A stretch of 64,000 nt of DNA from assembly GCA_028554755.1 (NCBI GenBank), contig JAPTOF010000002.1, positions 29,705,001 to 29,769,000 of the forward strand, given 5' to 3'. Made by a program: the position numbers and the translations under genes. Source of the stretch: Cordia subcordata (lineage: Eukaryota; Streptophyta; Magnoliopsida; Boraginales; Cordiaceae). The notes under the pieces were generated by a model. It searched no databases and was not told the DNA's origin. It was given only the letters and a program-made list of their open reading frames with translations. Below are positions 1-14,863 of the stretch, piece by piece (the stretch's first letter is position 1; each line of letters starts with the position of its first letter).

Positions 1-190
1 TTAAGGAAAAAATTATATTAAATTTACAATAACTATTTTATTTGGCTTCTAAAAAAAAGCTGAAACTCTGAAAAAAGTTTATATACAACTTTTTTTAGAA
101 GTTAGAATTTTCAGCTTCTAAAAAAAATTATTTTTCAAAAACTGTTAAAAAAATCGCTTTTGAAAAAAGTCAATCCAAACAACCCCTAAT
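1..190. repeat. Edge of an A/T-rich transposon-like repeat
   Basis: This stretch is built of oligo-A and oligo-T tracts with short inverted segments around 'agcttctaaaaaaaa' and ends at about 175-186 in 'tcaatccaaacaacccc'. The complement of that end, GGGGTTGTTTGGATTGA, looks like the outer end of many small plant inverted-repeat transposons. The other end would lie left of the window, so this is a tentative call. Confidence 0.3.
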
Positions 191-2791
191 TTAAGTTACT
201 GCTGCAGCAGCGTATGAGTTTTTCTCTTTTCTTTTTTCTTAATGTTTCGTAACAAATGTCACAATTAGAAAAGACTAAATAAGTTTTCTCAAGAAATTCG
301 TTACACGTATGAGATAGTAAAGAGTAATCTAGTAAACAAAATTTTCATTATATTTAGAGTTCAAGAAAAATTGGTCAGGATCACTTTAAGATATATATTA
401 TTATTGTATATTATCTTAATTAGTTTACCTTTTGTGAAAATTGCTTTTACAAGTTACAACATTTCAAAATTTTGCTTCTTGACGTGGTTGAATACTCAAT
501 ATGCCATCTCCTTGTGTAGAATGTTGCTTGAGGCGGCAAATACTCCATCCCATCTCCTTGATTGCTTGCTCGATATGCACTGGACTCATTATAGGCCCTT
601 GGGCTTGGGGTGAGCCTACAGTTGAATATTCCATGAGCTACTTCAGGATACGCGGGCCATGGCCCTACCTTAAGGCCACAGTCAAATTTTTTATTACTAC
701 ACACATTAATATTATGGTGAGTGAAATTCAAAAGCTGCAAATAATTTTTATAATTTGATCATAATTCATTAATAATTTATAACCGTTTCATTTTACTATC
801 ACAACATTTTATATAAATGGTCCCGAGGATGCTCCAATAATAAAAACTGGGGTCCGACGTGGCTCGACGACCGGATTCGATCCTTGTCCCCGATTTTGGT
901 TTGAGTGCTCATGATTTACCTAGTGGTTGGGTTGTGGGCCGGTCCTTCCACTAGAAATTTATCAATTAGTGATTGAGTTGTGCTGGACGTTTAATGGTCG
1001 AATTCTACCAATTAAATTTTCTTCGTGTTAAAAAACGTTCTACGTCAATGATGAGCAACGCCAGATGTGTAACCTTTGAGGCTTTAACCAACTTCATCTC
1101 CCACTGAATATAACTTTGTTATCACAAAGCAGCAGAAATGAAATGCGACAAGAACCTCAGCACGCCCATTTGCAGAGGGAATCAAAGGAATCATATCACA
1201 CCACCACCACCACCATCTCCAGAACCAAATCTAATTATTACCATCTCACTTTTCTATTGAGCAATAATCAATTAAATTTTTTTACACAATTATATCTTCT
1301 CCCTTTTGTTCTCCTTCTCTTATATAGATTCTTTTTGTATTTTGTCAAAATTAAAGATAAAATTATGACTCCTGATAATTAAGGGGACCATGACTAACAT
1401 TTTGATAAAAATTATGAAAATTAATATGGTAGGGAAGGAAAGAATTTGAGCCGTCGATGGAAGTAGTCGACGTCAGCGCATGCACGCATGCGGGCATAAC
1501 GTGGAGTGCTTACATTACACGCTGGCAATTTTATTTTTTTCATTTTTCTTTTTCTTTTTGTATCTAAAAGCAGAAGTAGTGTCGTATACGGGGCTTGCAT
1601 ATGTTACAAACGGCAATCATCCAACGGCTGTAATGCACTGAGACATCGCGTACCATCGATCTAGCCATGATGTAAGAATCTACCGCTTATATCTAGAGAC
1701 GCCGTTATCAAACCATTACTAATTTTCGCAGCTGGAAAAAGCAAGAGAGAGAGAGATAGAGAGAGAGTGATCAGCTGCAGAATCCGTTAAAGCGTAAAGA
1801 GTAATCATTTCTATGCTTTCTCTCTTCTTTGCCGACGGAAAAGTTTGCTATTTTCCATCTCAACATTACACTTCCTCCATCAATTATTTACTTTGATTTT
1901 TCAAGCCTTTAGCTTTTTGTATGCCCAACTGCGTGAAAAAAGCTCCAAAGACTGAAACTTTGAAGAGCATTTCGACATGGGTCACTCTTCTTTTTCTGCA
2001 TGCATGCCATTCTTCATCAAATGGTTCTTTGAGCTTATTTTGTTTCTTGTACTTTTAGAGTGTGATCAATAAGAGTTTTGTGTACCGAATTATTATAAAA
2101 AACGAGAAAGAATGTTTTATTACTTGGAGAATCTAAAAGGACATTCATAATTAACTTAATACTCAATCCACTTTTCTTTCTTTTTGTTCTCTTTGCCAAC
2201 TTTTTGTCCCCCCTCTCTTACTTTTAGTACTCTTCTCTGTTTCTTTGGTAACTGATAAGTTTAACTAGAAGACACATGCATGTTTCGTTTTCTTCAGAAA
2301 TAAATGAAATTAATTCTAGCATGCAATAGCATCTCATCCAGAGCATGTAAGTGGCAAAACCCAATCTTTTTTTTTTCTTTCTTTACACAAACTTTGAGGC
2401 AAACCTCTTATCTAACAACTAAAAGATTTAATTTTAATGTATCAATTCTCATGTATTTTTCAGATTCTTTAAAATTTATACTTCAGATTAAAAAATAACT
2501 AAAGATCTGAGTTTGGTTAAGCATTTTTTGGAGTTTACGTTGGATAAACATAAGCAGCTCTCTTGGCAGTAAAGAGAGTAAAATGAACACATTATCATTG
2601 TATTTATGTATAATAAATTCACGTCGTTTAGATTTTACTACTACACAACAAAACGCATCAATGGTTATTGTCTTTATTTGCTCATATTCTTTCAGATTCA
2701 TCTGTTGATTTTGGATGCTTGTGTGTTTGTGATGATGGGTTTCCATACGGACGACGCGTGTCCACCCAATTTTATGTTGTATTGTCTTTTA

Positions 2792-2822
<31 letters not shown>

Positions 2823-2929
2823 TTATTTATTTATTTATATATATTTATATGCGTTTATATATGTCTGCATAATTATCTTGCAGTCAGTTGAATTTGCAGT
2901 TGCTGAAGATAATTGAAGGGAAAAAAAAA
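191..2929. other. Intergenic and 5' flank of the 2.9-kb gene
   Basis: No convincing gene is present. Short open frames near 370-760 and 1116-1382 lack plant-protein features and have AT-rich, low-complexity composition. Visible landmarks are a GA-repeat at about 1743-1768, pyrimidine-rich stretches at 1800-2230 that could be promoter or 5' UTR, and a GT/AT microsatellite at about 2801-2850. The block around 838-1035 resembles a second block at 33430-33545 and is probably an old dispersed repeat. Confidence 0.5.
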
Positions 2930-5900
2930 ATGGGGTGCGTGGGGTCTGATGGTGAAGATGAACTTAGAGGGAGCTCAAGTATCAGCAAAAGATTTAAAGT
3001 TTCCAAAAAGGTAAGGCTTTCGGGTAAGGGAAGGACCCACTTTTATTGTATTGTGTGAGAGTTTATCTCGTATTTTTAGAAGATATTTTCCATTATGTGT
3101 TAAATAATTTGAAGTGTCTATTTCACTTTTTGTATATATTCTGCAATATGTTAATTGTTCTTTCTTTTGTCATCTTTTGCAGTGCTCTGATGACTGTATA
3201 GCTAGTGTTGATTATGCCTCTGTCCCAAGGAAGTTACGGTCAGGTGTGTTGTTTAGTGCATTTTATGATAATGGAAAATGGAATGTTGATGATCTTTCTT
3301 TTGAATTTCTTATTTTGCTTTAAATTTTGTTCTCAGTTTTGTGGTATATTTTGATGATTAATTGAAGCCCACTAAGATTTTATCTGGGTTCTAGTTTGTG
3401 GTCTCTTGGGAAGTTTTCTTATCTTCTAAGGTTTTTGGTTTTGTAGATTGGAATCTCTCTCTCTCTCTCTGAAGAAAAAGTTGTAGTCCGTACATGGCCG
3501 TGACTCTGTTGCAAGAATGTTGTTTCCAGATTTAAGTATTCAATCTGTTGTCTGCTAGTGAAAATGGATTAAATTATGTTCAGCCAATGTTGATTCTTTC
3601 TTAATTTGATCCACTTTGTGTTTCTCAGTATTACTTATGCTATTGCTTAGTCTGGGAGGGGGTGAATTGAATAATGAAAAGATATTGGTTTGTTTCTAGA
3701 GAATTTGCAGCTTCTGAAAAGTTCTATTTTTAATGAAGCAGCGATCAAGAAGCGAAGGAATGAATCCATTTCTCCTTACTTGCGGATTCCCAAGAAGAAG
3801 CTGAATCATATGAATGAAGGAATTGGATTACTCAGAAAGGATGGTCTGGAGAAGTTCAAAGTGCGCATTGTTAGATTAATGGGTCCAAAACTAGTTTTCT
3901 TGCATTTTCTGGAGGCCACTGTTAATATTACTAAAGTTGATGTAATTAGGATCGGATGGGTTATGCTGATCATTACAGGCATAATGTAGGTAGAGGATCT
4001 CCGTTTTTTTAACAAATAAAATTGCCTTTGCAGAAACATAGGATTGCAGGTGGATCAGTCAGTGAGGTTGTAATTGACCCAATAACCAAAGATGAGGAAG
4101 AAGTGGCAGAGACTTTGTATGCTTTGGCTGGTATGTTTCCTGAGACGGTTACTGAAAATAAGACCCCATTGGAGGGGGAACCGTCTGAAACAAAATCGAC
4201 AGCCTCCCCGGACTCGGATAGTTCTAGACCTAGACTGAGAGGTTTTGTCTACAATCTTCTTCCTCTTTTCTACTTTTCTTTTAAATCTTTTATTCTTAAG
4301 CTAAAGTTAGTCCACTTTGATAATAAAGCCGTTCAGAAGGAGGAAGCAGGATTTAACAGAGTCAATGTTAAAGCCCCTAATCATTCATCAAAATTTGGAG
4401 TGTCAGCTGAAGAAGGTTTTAGAATTCAGTCTCTCAATGATGTTTCACAACCTGAGAAATCTCTTAGGTGGAAATTGTCGATTGAGTTACATGATCAAGC
4501 TCCTAAACTGAACCTTGCCTCAACAGTTCTGAATTCAAAAGCTGAACATGGGATTCAGAGGTCACCATCCAGCACTCTTGTTTCTGGTGATTTGTCCAGG
4601 ACAAACAAGGGATCAGGGTAATTATTGTTTTGCTCGTATCATATTTTTAGACTTTTCTCTCTTATTCTCTAGTTTGTTGTCTTCACCATGACCCTCACTG
4701 TGTGGCAGATCAAATATACACCAACCTGAGTTAAGCCTAGCAAGTGGCGAAAACTCGGACCGAACATTCAAACCGGTATCACTTTAATCTTGAATTTTAG
4801 ATTACTCCTATATCTATTGGTGTCGGTATCACTTCGATCTTGACTTTTAGACTACTCCTATATCAATTAATAACATGGTCGAGGTTTTTGCTTTGGTTTT
4901 TTTCAGGTTGCCATTATTGGAGGTCAACACAAATTACTATATTCTGCCAGTGAGAACAGAAGGAATGGTAAAGTTAGTGACTTTCGAAAAGAATTTGTGC
5001 ACTATTATCTTGCTTACTGGGTAAAGTAAATTCAGTCAATAATACTGATCCATCAGCAATATTACTAAGCTTGTCTTTGACTTTGCTTTCTAATAGGTTC
5101 GATGTTGTGGCCAGCATTGTCATTAACGGAGACGTGTGGTTCTGATATGCAGGGACCTTCAATGCAGTAGTTTCTCTGCTCATACTGTTTCGCTTTCATA
5201 GCAATTAAATATCATTTATATTTCTCATGCATCAAATTCTTTCAGGTCATCCACTTCCAAATATCAAGCCATCTTCCCAAATAAAAGTTGGTTCCTACAA
5301 CCTCCAAGTTTAGAAAATTCTGTCGCCACAGAAAAGGTATATGTGCTCCATTGTTTGAGTATGACAGATCTTTCTCTTTTTGCTCTGATACATTCTTGTT
5401 GGTACATAAACCCTCGAGATGGATCAAGAATTCCAAGCATTTTATAACATATATGGTTATATATTGGTATTGCAGGATGCTCAAGTTCAGGTTGATTTAA
5501 ACAAATCATGGAAAAGATGCTGTGCTCATGTTCACATTAGTCACCTCATCAAGGGCTTACAGAAAACTGAGAGAGCAGACATATTGCAAATGCAGTCTAC
5601 TCAATCAACAACCCATGAAGGATTAAGTCGAGGAGCTCTTATAACTTCGAACAACTTTACACAGAGGAATGACAATTTGCACAGGATTGCCTCTACTAAC
5701 AGTGATATTTGCTATGCTGCTGAAAGGAATTCATCTGAAGTCAGAAACTCTGCCCTTGTACAGAAGACGCTCCTTCAAGATCTGCGACAGGCTTCTAATA
5801 ATAGCACCGTGTGCTGTGCTGCCCAAAGGAATTCATCAAAAGTCAGACATGCTGTCCTTCTACATAACAGGCTTGTTCAAGATCCACAACAGGCTTGTAA

Positions 5901-7005
5901 TAATAGTACTGTTTGCTCTGCTGCTGAAAGAAATTCAGCTGAGGTCAGAAACGCTATCCTTCTACAGAAGAGGCTCCTTCAAGATCAGCAGGGCACTGCA
6001 AAATCCAGACTTTACACTTTGCAGAAGCAGGTGAGTATATTATTGTGCTGCTAGATGTCCCGTTTCCTACTACAGTGAAATTCTGAAAGCTTCTTTCATT
6101 GTGCAGAACCTAGAATTCTTTCCTCTACCAGTTGGAGGTGCCAGAGGGGAAAATACTCATGGCGCTGCTAGAGCAGATACTAGTAGCGGGACTATGGCAC
6201 AGCTCCACATTCCTTACCAGAAGTCCAAGAACCACCTAGATATACCCTTTCTGCGACGCCACAATTGTTATTCATCTAGCCCTTCTATTAGCCATCGAGG
6301 AGCAGCAGCCGCAGCACAGCAGGTATCTCTCTGTTTTCCGTCTCTATATTCATAGTTTTTCTGCCTGAAAAGCTATTTCTTCCTGCTTTAGCAAAGCTGA
6401 ACTGATGTTTGGTGGTACCTCACAATATTTACTTAACACATAAGATTATATATTCAAAATCCCAGAGAATCAGATTATGGTGCATGTCTGAGAGAGACAC
6501 AATAGTCTATTAGTATGATAAAGCTACCTATAAGTTTATCAATTCCACAATCACATTGAAGCAGAGATGAAAATACTGGCTTGGTTGACTACAGGCCCAG
6601 CTGCCTCCATACCTTGGCCGCTCAAGTTATGGCCCTTCACTAGTGTGTGTTACAGCCTCATCAAAAAAGCAAGCATGGCAGCAGCGGCACCACCGGAATG
6701 ATCAGCTCGCGGCAGACTGTAAACCTGGTCAAGTTACTGCTTTCAATATGCAAAACTGGAAAAATGAAGTGCAAAATTCTCCGTTGTTTCTCCACTATGC
6801 TCAGCCGCTCTTCCTACCTTCCCATTCTTCCACCGAGGTGCTTGGTTCCAACTACACCCCACGACAACAACAGCCATTTTCTCCCATTTCTCTATCATTG
6901 CCTCCTTCAAGGGTACAAGGTCAACATCATCAAATGCCTTATGGTTATCAAAGTAATGCCAGTGGACACCATCCTAAGAGTGTACCACCATTGCAATTAC
7001 TCTGA
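2930..7005 (+). CDS. Plant-specific basic protein of unknown function, 12 exons
   Basis: Exons read by eye are 2930-3010, 3183-3243, 3742-3860, 4034-4241, 4311-4617, 4709-4775, 4907-4967, 5097-5166, 5246-5336, 5476-6030, 6107-6322 and 6595-7005. All introns are GT-AG, and the joined frame stays open for 748 codons and ends in TGA. The start ATG follows a run of A and opens MGCVGSDGEDE. Residues near 28-47 hold CSDDCIASVDYASVPRKLRS, followed by a Lys/Arg-rich stretch (AIKKRRNES) that suggests a nuclear protein. Exon 10 carries KSWKRCCAHVHISHLIKGLQ and then three 34-residue repeats. The C-terminus is rich in Gln, Ser and Pro. No catalytic domain is recognisable. From memory it resembles an uncharacterised Arabidopsis family, possibly At1g75730, but I am not certain. 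The fifth exon is separated from the fourth by only 69 nt, which keeps the frame if retained. It is tail to tail with the hexokinase gene. Confidence 0.8.
5698..6003 (+). repeat. Three in-frame 102-bp repeats (34 aa each) in exon 10
   Basis: Three consecutive units cover 5698-5799, 5800-5901 and 5902-6003. Each encodes a 34-residue block with the pattern N-S-x-x-C-x-A-A-x-R-N-S, then V-R-x-A, then a Leu-rich part and Q-D. The Cys, Ala-Ala, Arg-Asn-Ser and Val-Arg positions are kept in all three, so the duplication is held by protein-level selection or is fairly young. The units are predicted helical and may form a small helical array. Confidence 0.85.
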
Positions 7006-7447
7006 AATGACCAGACCACATCTAATATATTGGATTCCACCTGTTATTGATAAGGTTTCATGCAAATCTGCATTCATTTATTCTTTTCTAATGTAAAATA
7101 CTGAAGTGCAGTTATGATCAACTATCCTATCCAATCAGAAAGCAATCTTTTATTAAACTGCAAATTCAAATCAGAAAAGCCATTTTCCCTTCAGTGGAAA
7201 GGAAAATTTTTTACTAGTCCACTCTACATGGAGCATTATACAAAACCAAAATGGCATCTCATAAAGAAGCCAAAGTGAAAGAAACTGATATCCACCTAAC
7301 AATTGCCTGCTCATATTGCTACAGAAATCACTCTTTATTCTTACTAACCTCCTTGAATAAGAAACTAGTAACATATCAACTTAACCAATTAGGAGTCAAA
7401 AAGAGAAAAAACCGACTTCCCTTGACAAAGATTCAAAATTTATCGTC
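7006..7447. other. Convergent 3' UTR region
   Basis: About 440 bp separate the stop codon of the 2.9-kb gene from the stop codon of the hexokinase on the opposite strand. It should hold both 3' UTRs and poly(A) sites. It is AT-rich, and no further gene or structured element is seen. Confidence 0.6.
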
Positions 7448-10391
<2,944 letters not shown>

Positions 10392-12901
10392 TTTTTGGTC
10401 AGATCAAAGAAATGAGTGTGAGGGTGAGTGTCAGAAAAAGAAAAAATTAATAATAATGATGATGTTGAAAGCTGAGGCTAAGAGCGCAAGTGCATAGTGC
10501 AAAGTCTTGAACGCTAACTCTCTTTATTTCGTCATGGGTAGTTTAAACAGTTGACAACTCTTTTGCTTTATGGAAAAAGAAAAATAAGAAAAAACAACTT
10601 ATTTTTTACTTCTTTTTTTCTTTTGAAAATTTGTGGTTTTGATTCGGCTGGTTGAATTTGGCCAACTACCCATGGGGATTCGTTATTTAGATTGTTCTTC
10701 CTGTTATTTTGGGAACATTAGTCTTAATGTTTAACATTAAGGTCCAAGGTTAGAATATAAATATTGGTGTAATATTATAACGTTACTATTTAAATTTTTA
10801 GTTGTAAATTTGTAAGTAAGGTTGTTTTTCAATCTCTTGCTCTCAATTCAATTTTGGTCTAAGTACATATGAATTTAAATCGTCCTCATTGTAAGAATAG
10901 TGTCAATTAGTTAAACTACTTTCTAATTCAGAACTTGTAAGCAAGGTTAAATAACGAATTTGAAAATGTCGCATTAGATCAACTAGCTAAATTTACATCT
11001 TTATTTATAAATGACTTTTATTCTATATCCCTCACTATTGTGAAATATCATAATTAATTTTCGTTAAAAAGATTAACTAACGTTATATATATCTATTTAG
11101 CATATAATATTTTGATTAAGAGTGAAGTTCCCTATGTTCTGGTCAAGACATAGGCGGACGGACAAAACAATGTTGAGACAACATCGCGGATTAGTTGTTG
11201 GGTGGAGTTTATGCGTGTCCAGTTCAGCTTAATCTGTCGTTTTCTTGTGTCTGCCGGTTCTTACACAACAAAGTTTTTGCTTTTCAGATCAAAACACGGC
11301 CAACGAGCGTTGGGGCCTGGTAATTCGGCCAGGGCTGCTTAGGCCATTAACTGGACCATAAGGATAGCCCACACATATGATGCCAAAGGTTTTAATTAGC
11401 CTAGTTTTGATTCTTCTTCTTCTTCTCCTTCTTTTTTTTTTTAACCTTTTCTTCTTTTGTCAACGCCTAATTAAGATATTTCATAATGGTAAGAAGATAA
11501 TAATAATAATAATAATAATAGTAGTAGTAATAATAATAACAATAACGACAATAATAATATGATTATGATAAAATAAATTTAGACAATTCATATTTCATTA
11601 TATTTCTCTTCTAATCCTAGGAGAATTATAATGAAAGTAAATGGCATATTATCTCCCTTAACATAAATTTTAAATGCATAACCCTGCTTATACATTCAAT
11701 TAGTTTGGGAGGTATTATACACTCATATCTAAGATCAACATGTAATATGCTATCTACTCTTATAATGATTTTGTGTTTGGATACTAAACATTTGCTCCAT
11801 GACTTCCTTTAAAAATTATCATATACAAAGGGTTAAATATAAATAAGAACTTTTACCATCTCTTTTTTTGTCGTTCAATTAGAGATCAAGAGAATCAAGA
11901 GGAGAAAGAGAAGGGAGAGAGAGAAGAAGTACGTGTACCGACTACCTTTGGATATTGCAACAAGAACCAAGTGATTGACCCGCGTGGACCAAAATAGACC
12001 ATTGAATTGTATGTCCAAAAAAATAGAGAATTTACCAAAGATCTAGTACGTTATCAAGTAGTACGTTATCAAAGTAGTATACCTCTTATCTTTAATGTCA
12101 GTAGTTTTACAGATTAATTCTTAATTGTTGTAACGTAATCGGTCTTTGGTCTCCTTTTAAGTAAAAATAAAATATAGTTGTAATGTAATCGATGTTTGAC
12201 CTCTTTGAAGTAGGAAAAGAAAAGAAAAGAGAGAGAACTTATAGGAATTGTTCCGTTAATTGGTTAAACTAATTTACTTTTTTTGCGTAGTATAATTGAA
12301 GACATCTCTCGTTAGCTACTCGTTTTGCTTCAGAAAAGTGAAAAAAGGAAAAACGTCTCCTTAAGTTTCAACTTCTTAACCACACCTACCCCTTAAAAAA
12401 TAATAAGAAGAATGGAAGACCTCGACAAAAGAATTTTGATTTTCAACTTAAACCCTAATAAATCTTGATTACGACCACCAAGGACCATGATAAAAGGGAA
12501 CCAAGGTCAATGAGATAACGACTTATCGTCGGACTCAAATCCTTATCTAAAATTGAAGACTTCGACTTTGGGATTAATTCCTATATATTCACTCGTGTTA
12601 AAACCACATTGAGGGATTTACCGTTTATGTTGAAGTTCTAAATTTAATTTTATTAAAATTCAATCAGTCACTGCATGTATTAATCTTCTGATCACATTTG
12701 TATATAGGTCAAAAGTCTTGGATGAAGACTAGGAGGTTTAGACAAAAAAATAATAATTAAAAAAAAGCTTAGGCATAAGGGTTTCTCAACATAATCTAAA
12801 TCAAATCAATTGGACTGATAGAATCAAAAAATCAAGGTTGTAATAATAACACACTACAGGCGATAATATTGGACGAATTAAAAATCTCTCCTATCAAATT
12901 T
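10392..12901. other. Hexokinase upstream region and AT-rich intergenic DNA
   Basis: This holds the hexokinase 5' flank and then AT-rich DNA with an AAT/AGT trinucleotide tract at about 11498-11560. No convincing coding frame was found; the frame at 11377-11562 is simple sequence read as Leu, Phe and Ile runs. A purine-rich patch with GAGA-type repeats lies near 11880-11930. Confidence 0.5.
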
Positions 12902-13245
12902 TGTTGAATGTGGCCCGTATTATATAATTAATATGTGTCCTTTTCCTTATAGTATACTGTTTACTTTTCCTAGTAATATACTGTTTCCTTATCCTTGTAG
13001 AATACGGATTAGGATACTTATGTACTATAAATAGGGGCTAGACATTATATTAAGGGCCTTAGGTTCATACCTCTTGTGGTATGTGGTGTGAGAGAGAAAC
13101 CAAAGTGAGAGCCTTGTAGCATTCGTGATCAGTAATAGAATTATTCTCTGCTGCCCGTAGACGTAGGCTTCAAAGCCGAACCACATAATTCTTGTGTCCG
13201 TTATTTCTTCTCGTATTCTTCGTGTTTGCATATTTTTCCCCAACA
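12902..13245 (+). repeat. 5' LTR of the copia element
   Basis: 344 bp bounded by TGTTGAAT and CCCAACA. A TATAAATA box lies at 13026-13033 and is conserved in the other LTR. It differs from the 3' LTR at eight positions by my reading, all transitions. Confidence 0.95.
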
Positions 13246-13248
13246 AAC

Positions 13249-13260
13249 TGGTATCAGAGC
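13249..13260 (+). other. Primer-binding site, initiator tRNA-Met
   Basis: TGGTATCAGAGC begins three bases after the 5' LTR and is the standard plant retrotransposon sequence complementary to the 3' end of tRNA-iMet. Confidence 0.92.
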
Positions 13261-13789
13261 ATATGTATTAATCCGCTGCTTGAGGGAAAAAGGAAAAATC
13301 AAAACTCAATGTGAAACCAAAATTTCTCAAACCAAACGGTGCCTAACCAAACAAAGGTCTTTGTTCGGCGAGTGCTCGGTCTTTATCTACGTTGAGCGTT
13401 GGTGGTTGGAGTGGAAGCTTGCATCGGCGGGTCCTGGTTCGTGTTTGGGTTTGAAGAACAAGCGAAGAAGATAGAGTTTGCGTGCTCTTGAGATTGGTTT
13501 TTGGTATTCAGGTATTATTTTTTGGAAATTGGCTCAAGTTTGTAAAGCAGGTTTAGGGTTTATAGGCTTTGGGTCTTTGGGTTTATTTGGATCGGGCCTG
13601 GGTAGTGGCCTTGTCCAATTTTGGCTAGGCCTTGGGTCTTGGGTTAATTAATTTTTGTTGAGGCAGGTTCTAGGCAGAAAAATAATAAATTTTTTTTTTG
13701 GGTTTGGGCTTAGTTTAGGCCAAAAGAATAAAAAAAAAAAATTTTATTTGGGCTTAGATTTAGTCCTGAAACAAAAAAAAAAAATTGTT

Positions 13790-14008
13790 TTGACCTTTTG
13801 ACCGGCGTTGACCGGGGTTGACTTTGATCGTTGACCATTGACCAAGGGTTGACCGAGTTTGACCAAAGCCTTATCCCACGTTTTTTGACGTGCTGAGTCC
13901 GTTTTTGGGCTCTGTTTTTTCCAGATTCTGCTCCGAAGTACGTGTTTAGGGACGGTGTTGACTTTGACCAACAGGTTTGACTTTGACCGGTGTTAACCAA
14001 AGTTGACC
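13790..14008 (+). promoter_or_regulatory. Cluster of 13 W-box-type motifs in the copia leader
   Basis: Thirteen TTGACC or TTGACT hexamers on the plus strand fall within about 219 bp between the primer site and gag, in a degenerate tandem pattern around GTTGACC. TTGAC[C/T] is the core bound by WRKY factors. A further TTGACG occurs in the same stretch. Whether it works as an enhancer is inference; it could also be a decayed tandem repeat. Confidence 0.55.
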
Positions 14009-14100
14009 AGGGGTGTTCCTAAGGTTTTTCGACGTCTTTGAATCCGTTTTTGCGATCCATTGAGCCAAATTCAATCCCGAAGTGTGAGTTTTGAGCAAAT

Positions 14101-14863
14101 GAAGATGTCTTCCACGGTGAAAAGTTTGAAATCGAGAAGTTTGACGGAGAATGAGTTTGATCTTTGGAGGATCGATTCAAGGCATTTATGACAATGCAGG
14201 ACTTTGGAAAGTCATTGAAGGAGTGATCCGAAAAGATAGAACCAAAGAACGAGAAGAACTCGGCGAAAGCCTTGAGTGCAATACATATGTCCGTGACAAA
14301 TGAAGTATTCTTTGGAGATTCTTTGAGAAGACGGCGATTGAGGCTTGGAATACTTTGGTGGAATTGTATGCATCTAAATCTCTCACAAATCGCCTCTACT
14401 TGAAGAAGCGATTGTATCATCTTAGAATGAAAGAAGGTACCTCACTAAAACAACACCTTGATGAGTTTACCTCTTGTTTTATTGCTTTGAAGGATGTGGG
14501 TGTTAAAATTGATGACGAAGATCAAGCTATGATCGTATTATGCTCCTTACCGCCTTCATATATGAACTTTGTGGACACTATGTTGTACGGGATGGATAAA
14601 ATTACTTTTGAAGATGTGATTACTTCATTAAAATCGAAGGATCTTCAAACACATATTTGAACATAGGAAAAAGTTCATGGGAAGGTTTAGTGAATAGAGG
14701 AGATCGGAGAATAGAGGGGATCTTGGATAGAAAGAAAAGCAAGTCAAGGTCAAAATCAAGAGCAAGGAAGCTACGCTGTTTCGAGTGTGGCGAAAAGGGT
14801 CACATTAAGAAAGAATGTCCAAGACTGAGAAAAGGAAAGAAAAAAGGTGGAGAATTCAGCTAA
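14101..14863 (+). pseudogene. Copia gag remnant with zinc knuckle
   Basis: Gag-like sequence starts near the ATG at 14101 and is broken early by a frameshift and stops. A longer open stretch at 14355-14660 has the usual copia gag pattern (LYHLRMKEGTSLKQHLDEF). The adjoining segment to 14863 carries an intact CCHC zinc knuckle, CFECGEKGHIKKEC, followed by a basic tail. Nucleocapsid features survive, but one continuous gag protein cannot be made. Confidence 0.85.

Noticed and set aside
371..758. Overlapping open frames on both strands
   Set aside because: They are short, mutually overlapping, without domains or splice context, and contain low-complexity sequence; probably chance.
860..890. tRNA gene suggested by GGATTCGATCC
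   Set aside because: No acceptor stem, anticodon arm or A box could be paired around it.
1116..1382. 88-codon plus-strand frame
   Set aside because: It has a run of Thr from a CAC repeat and a hydrophobic tail from AT-rich DNA; no family resemblance.
11377..11562. 61-codon frame of Leu, Phe and Ile runs
   Set aside because: It is a translation of CTT and AAT microsatellites.
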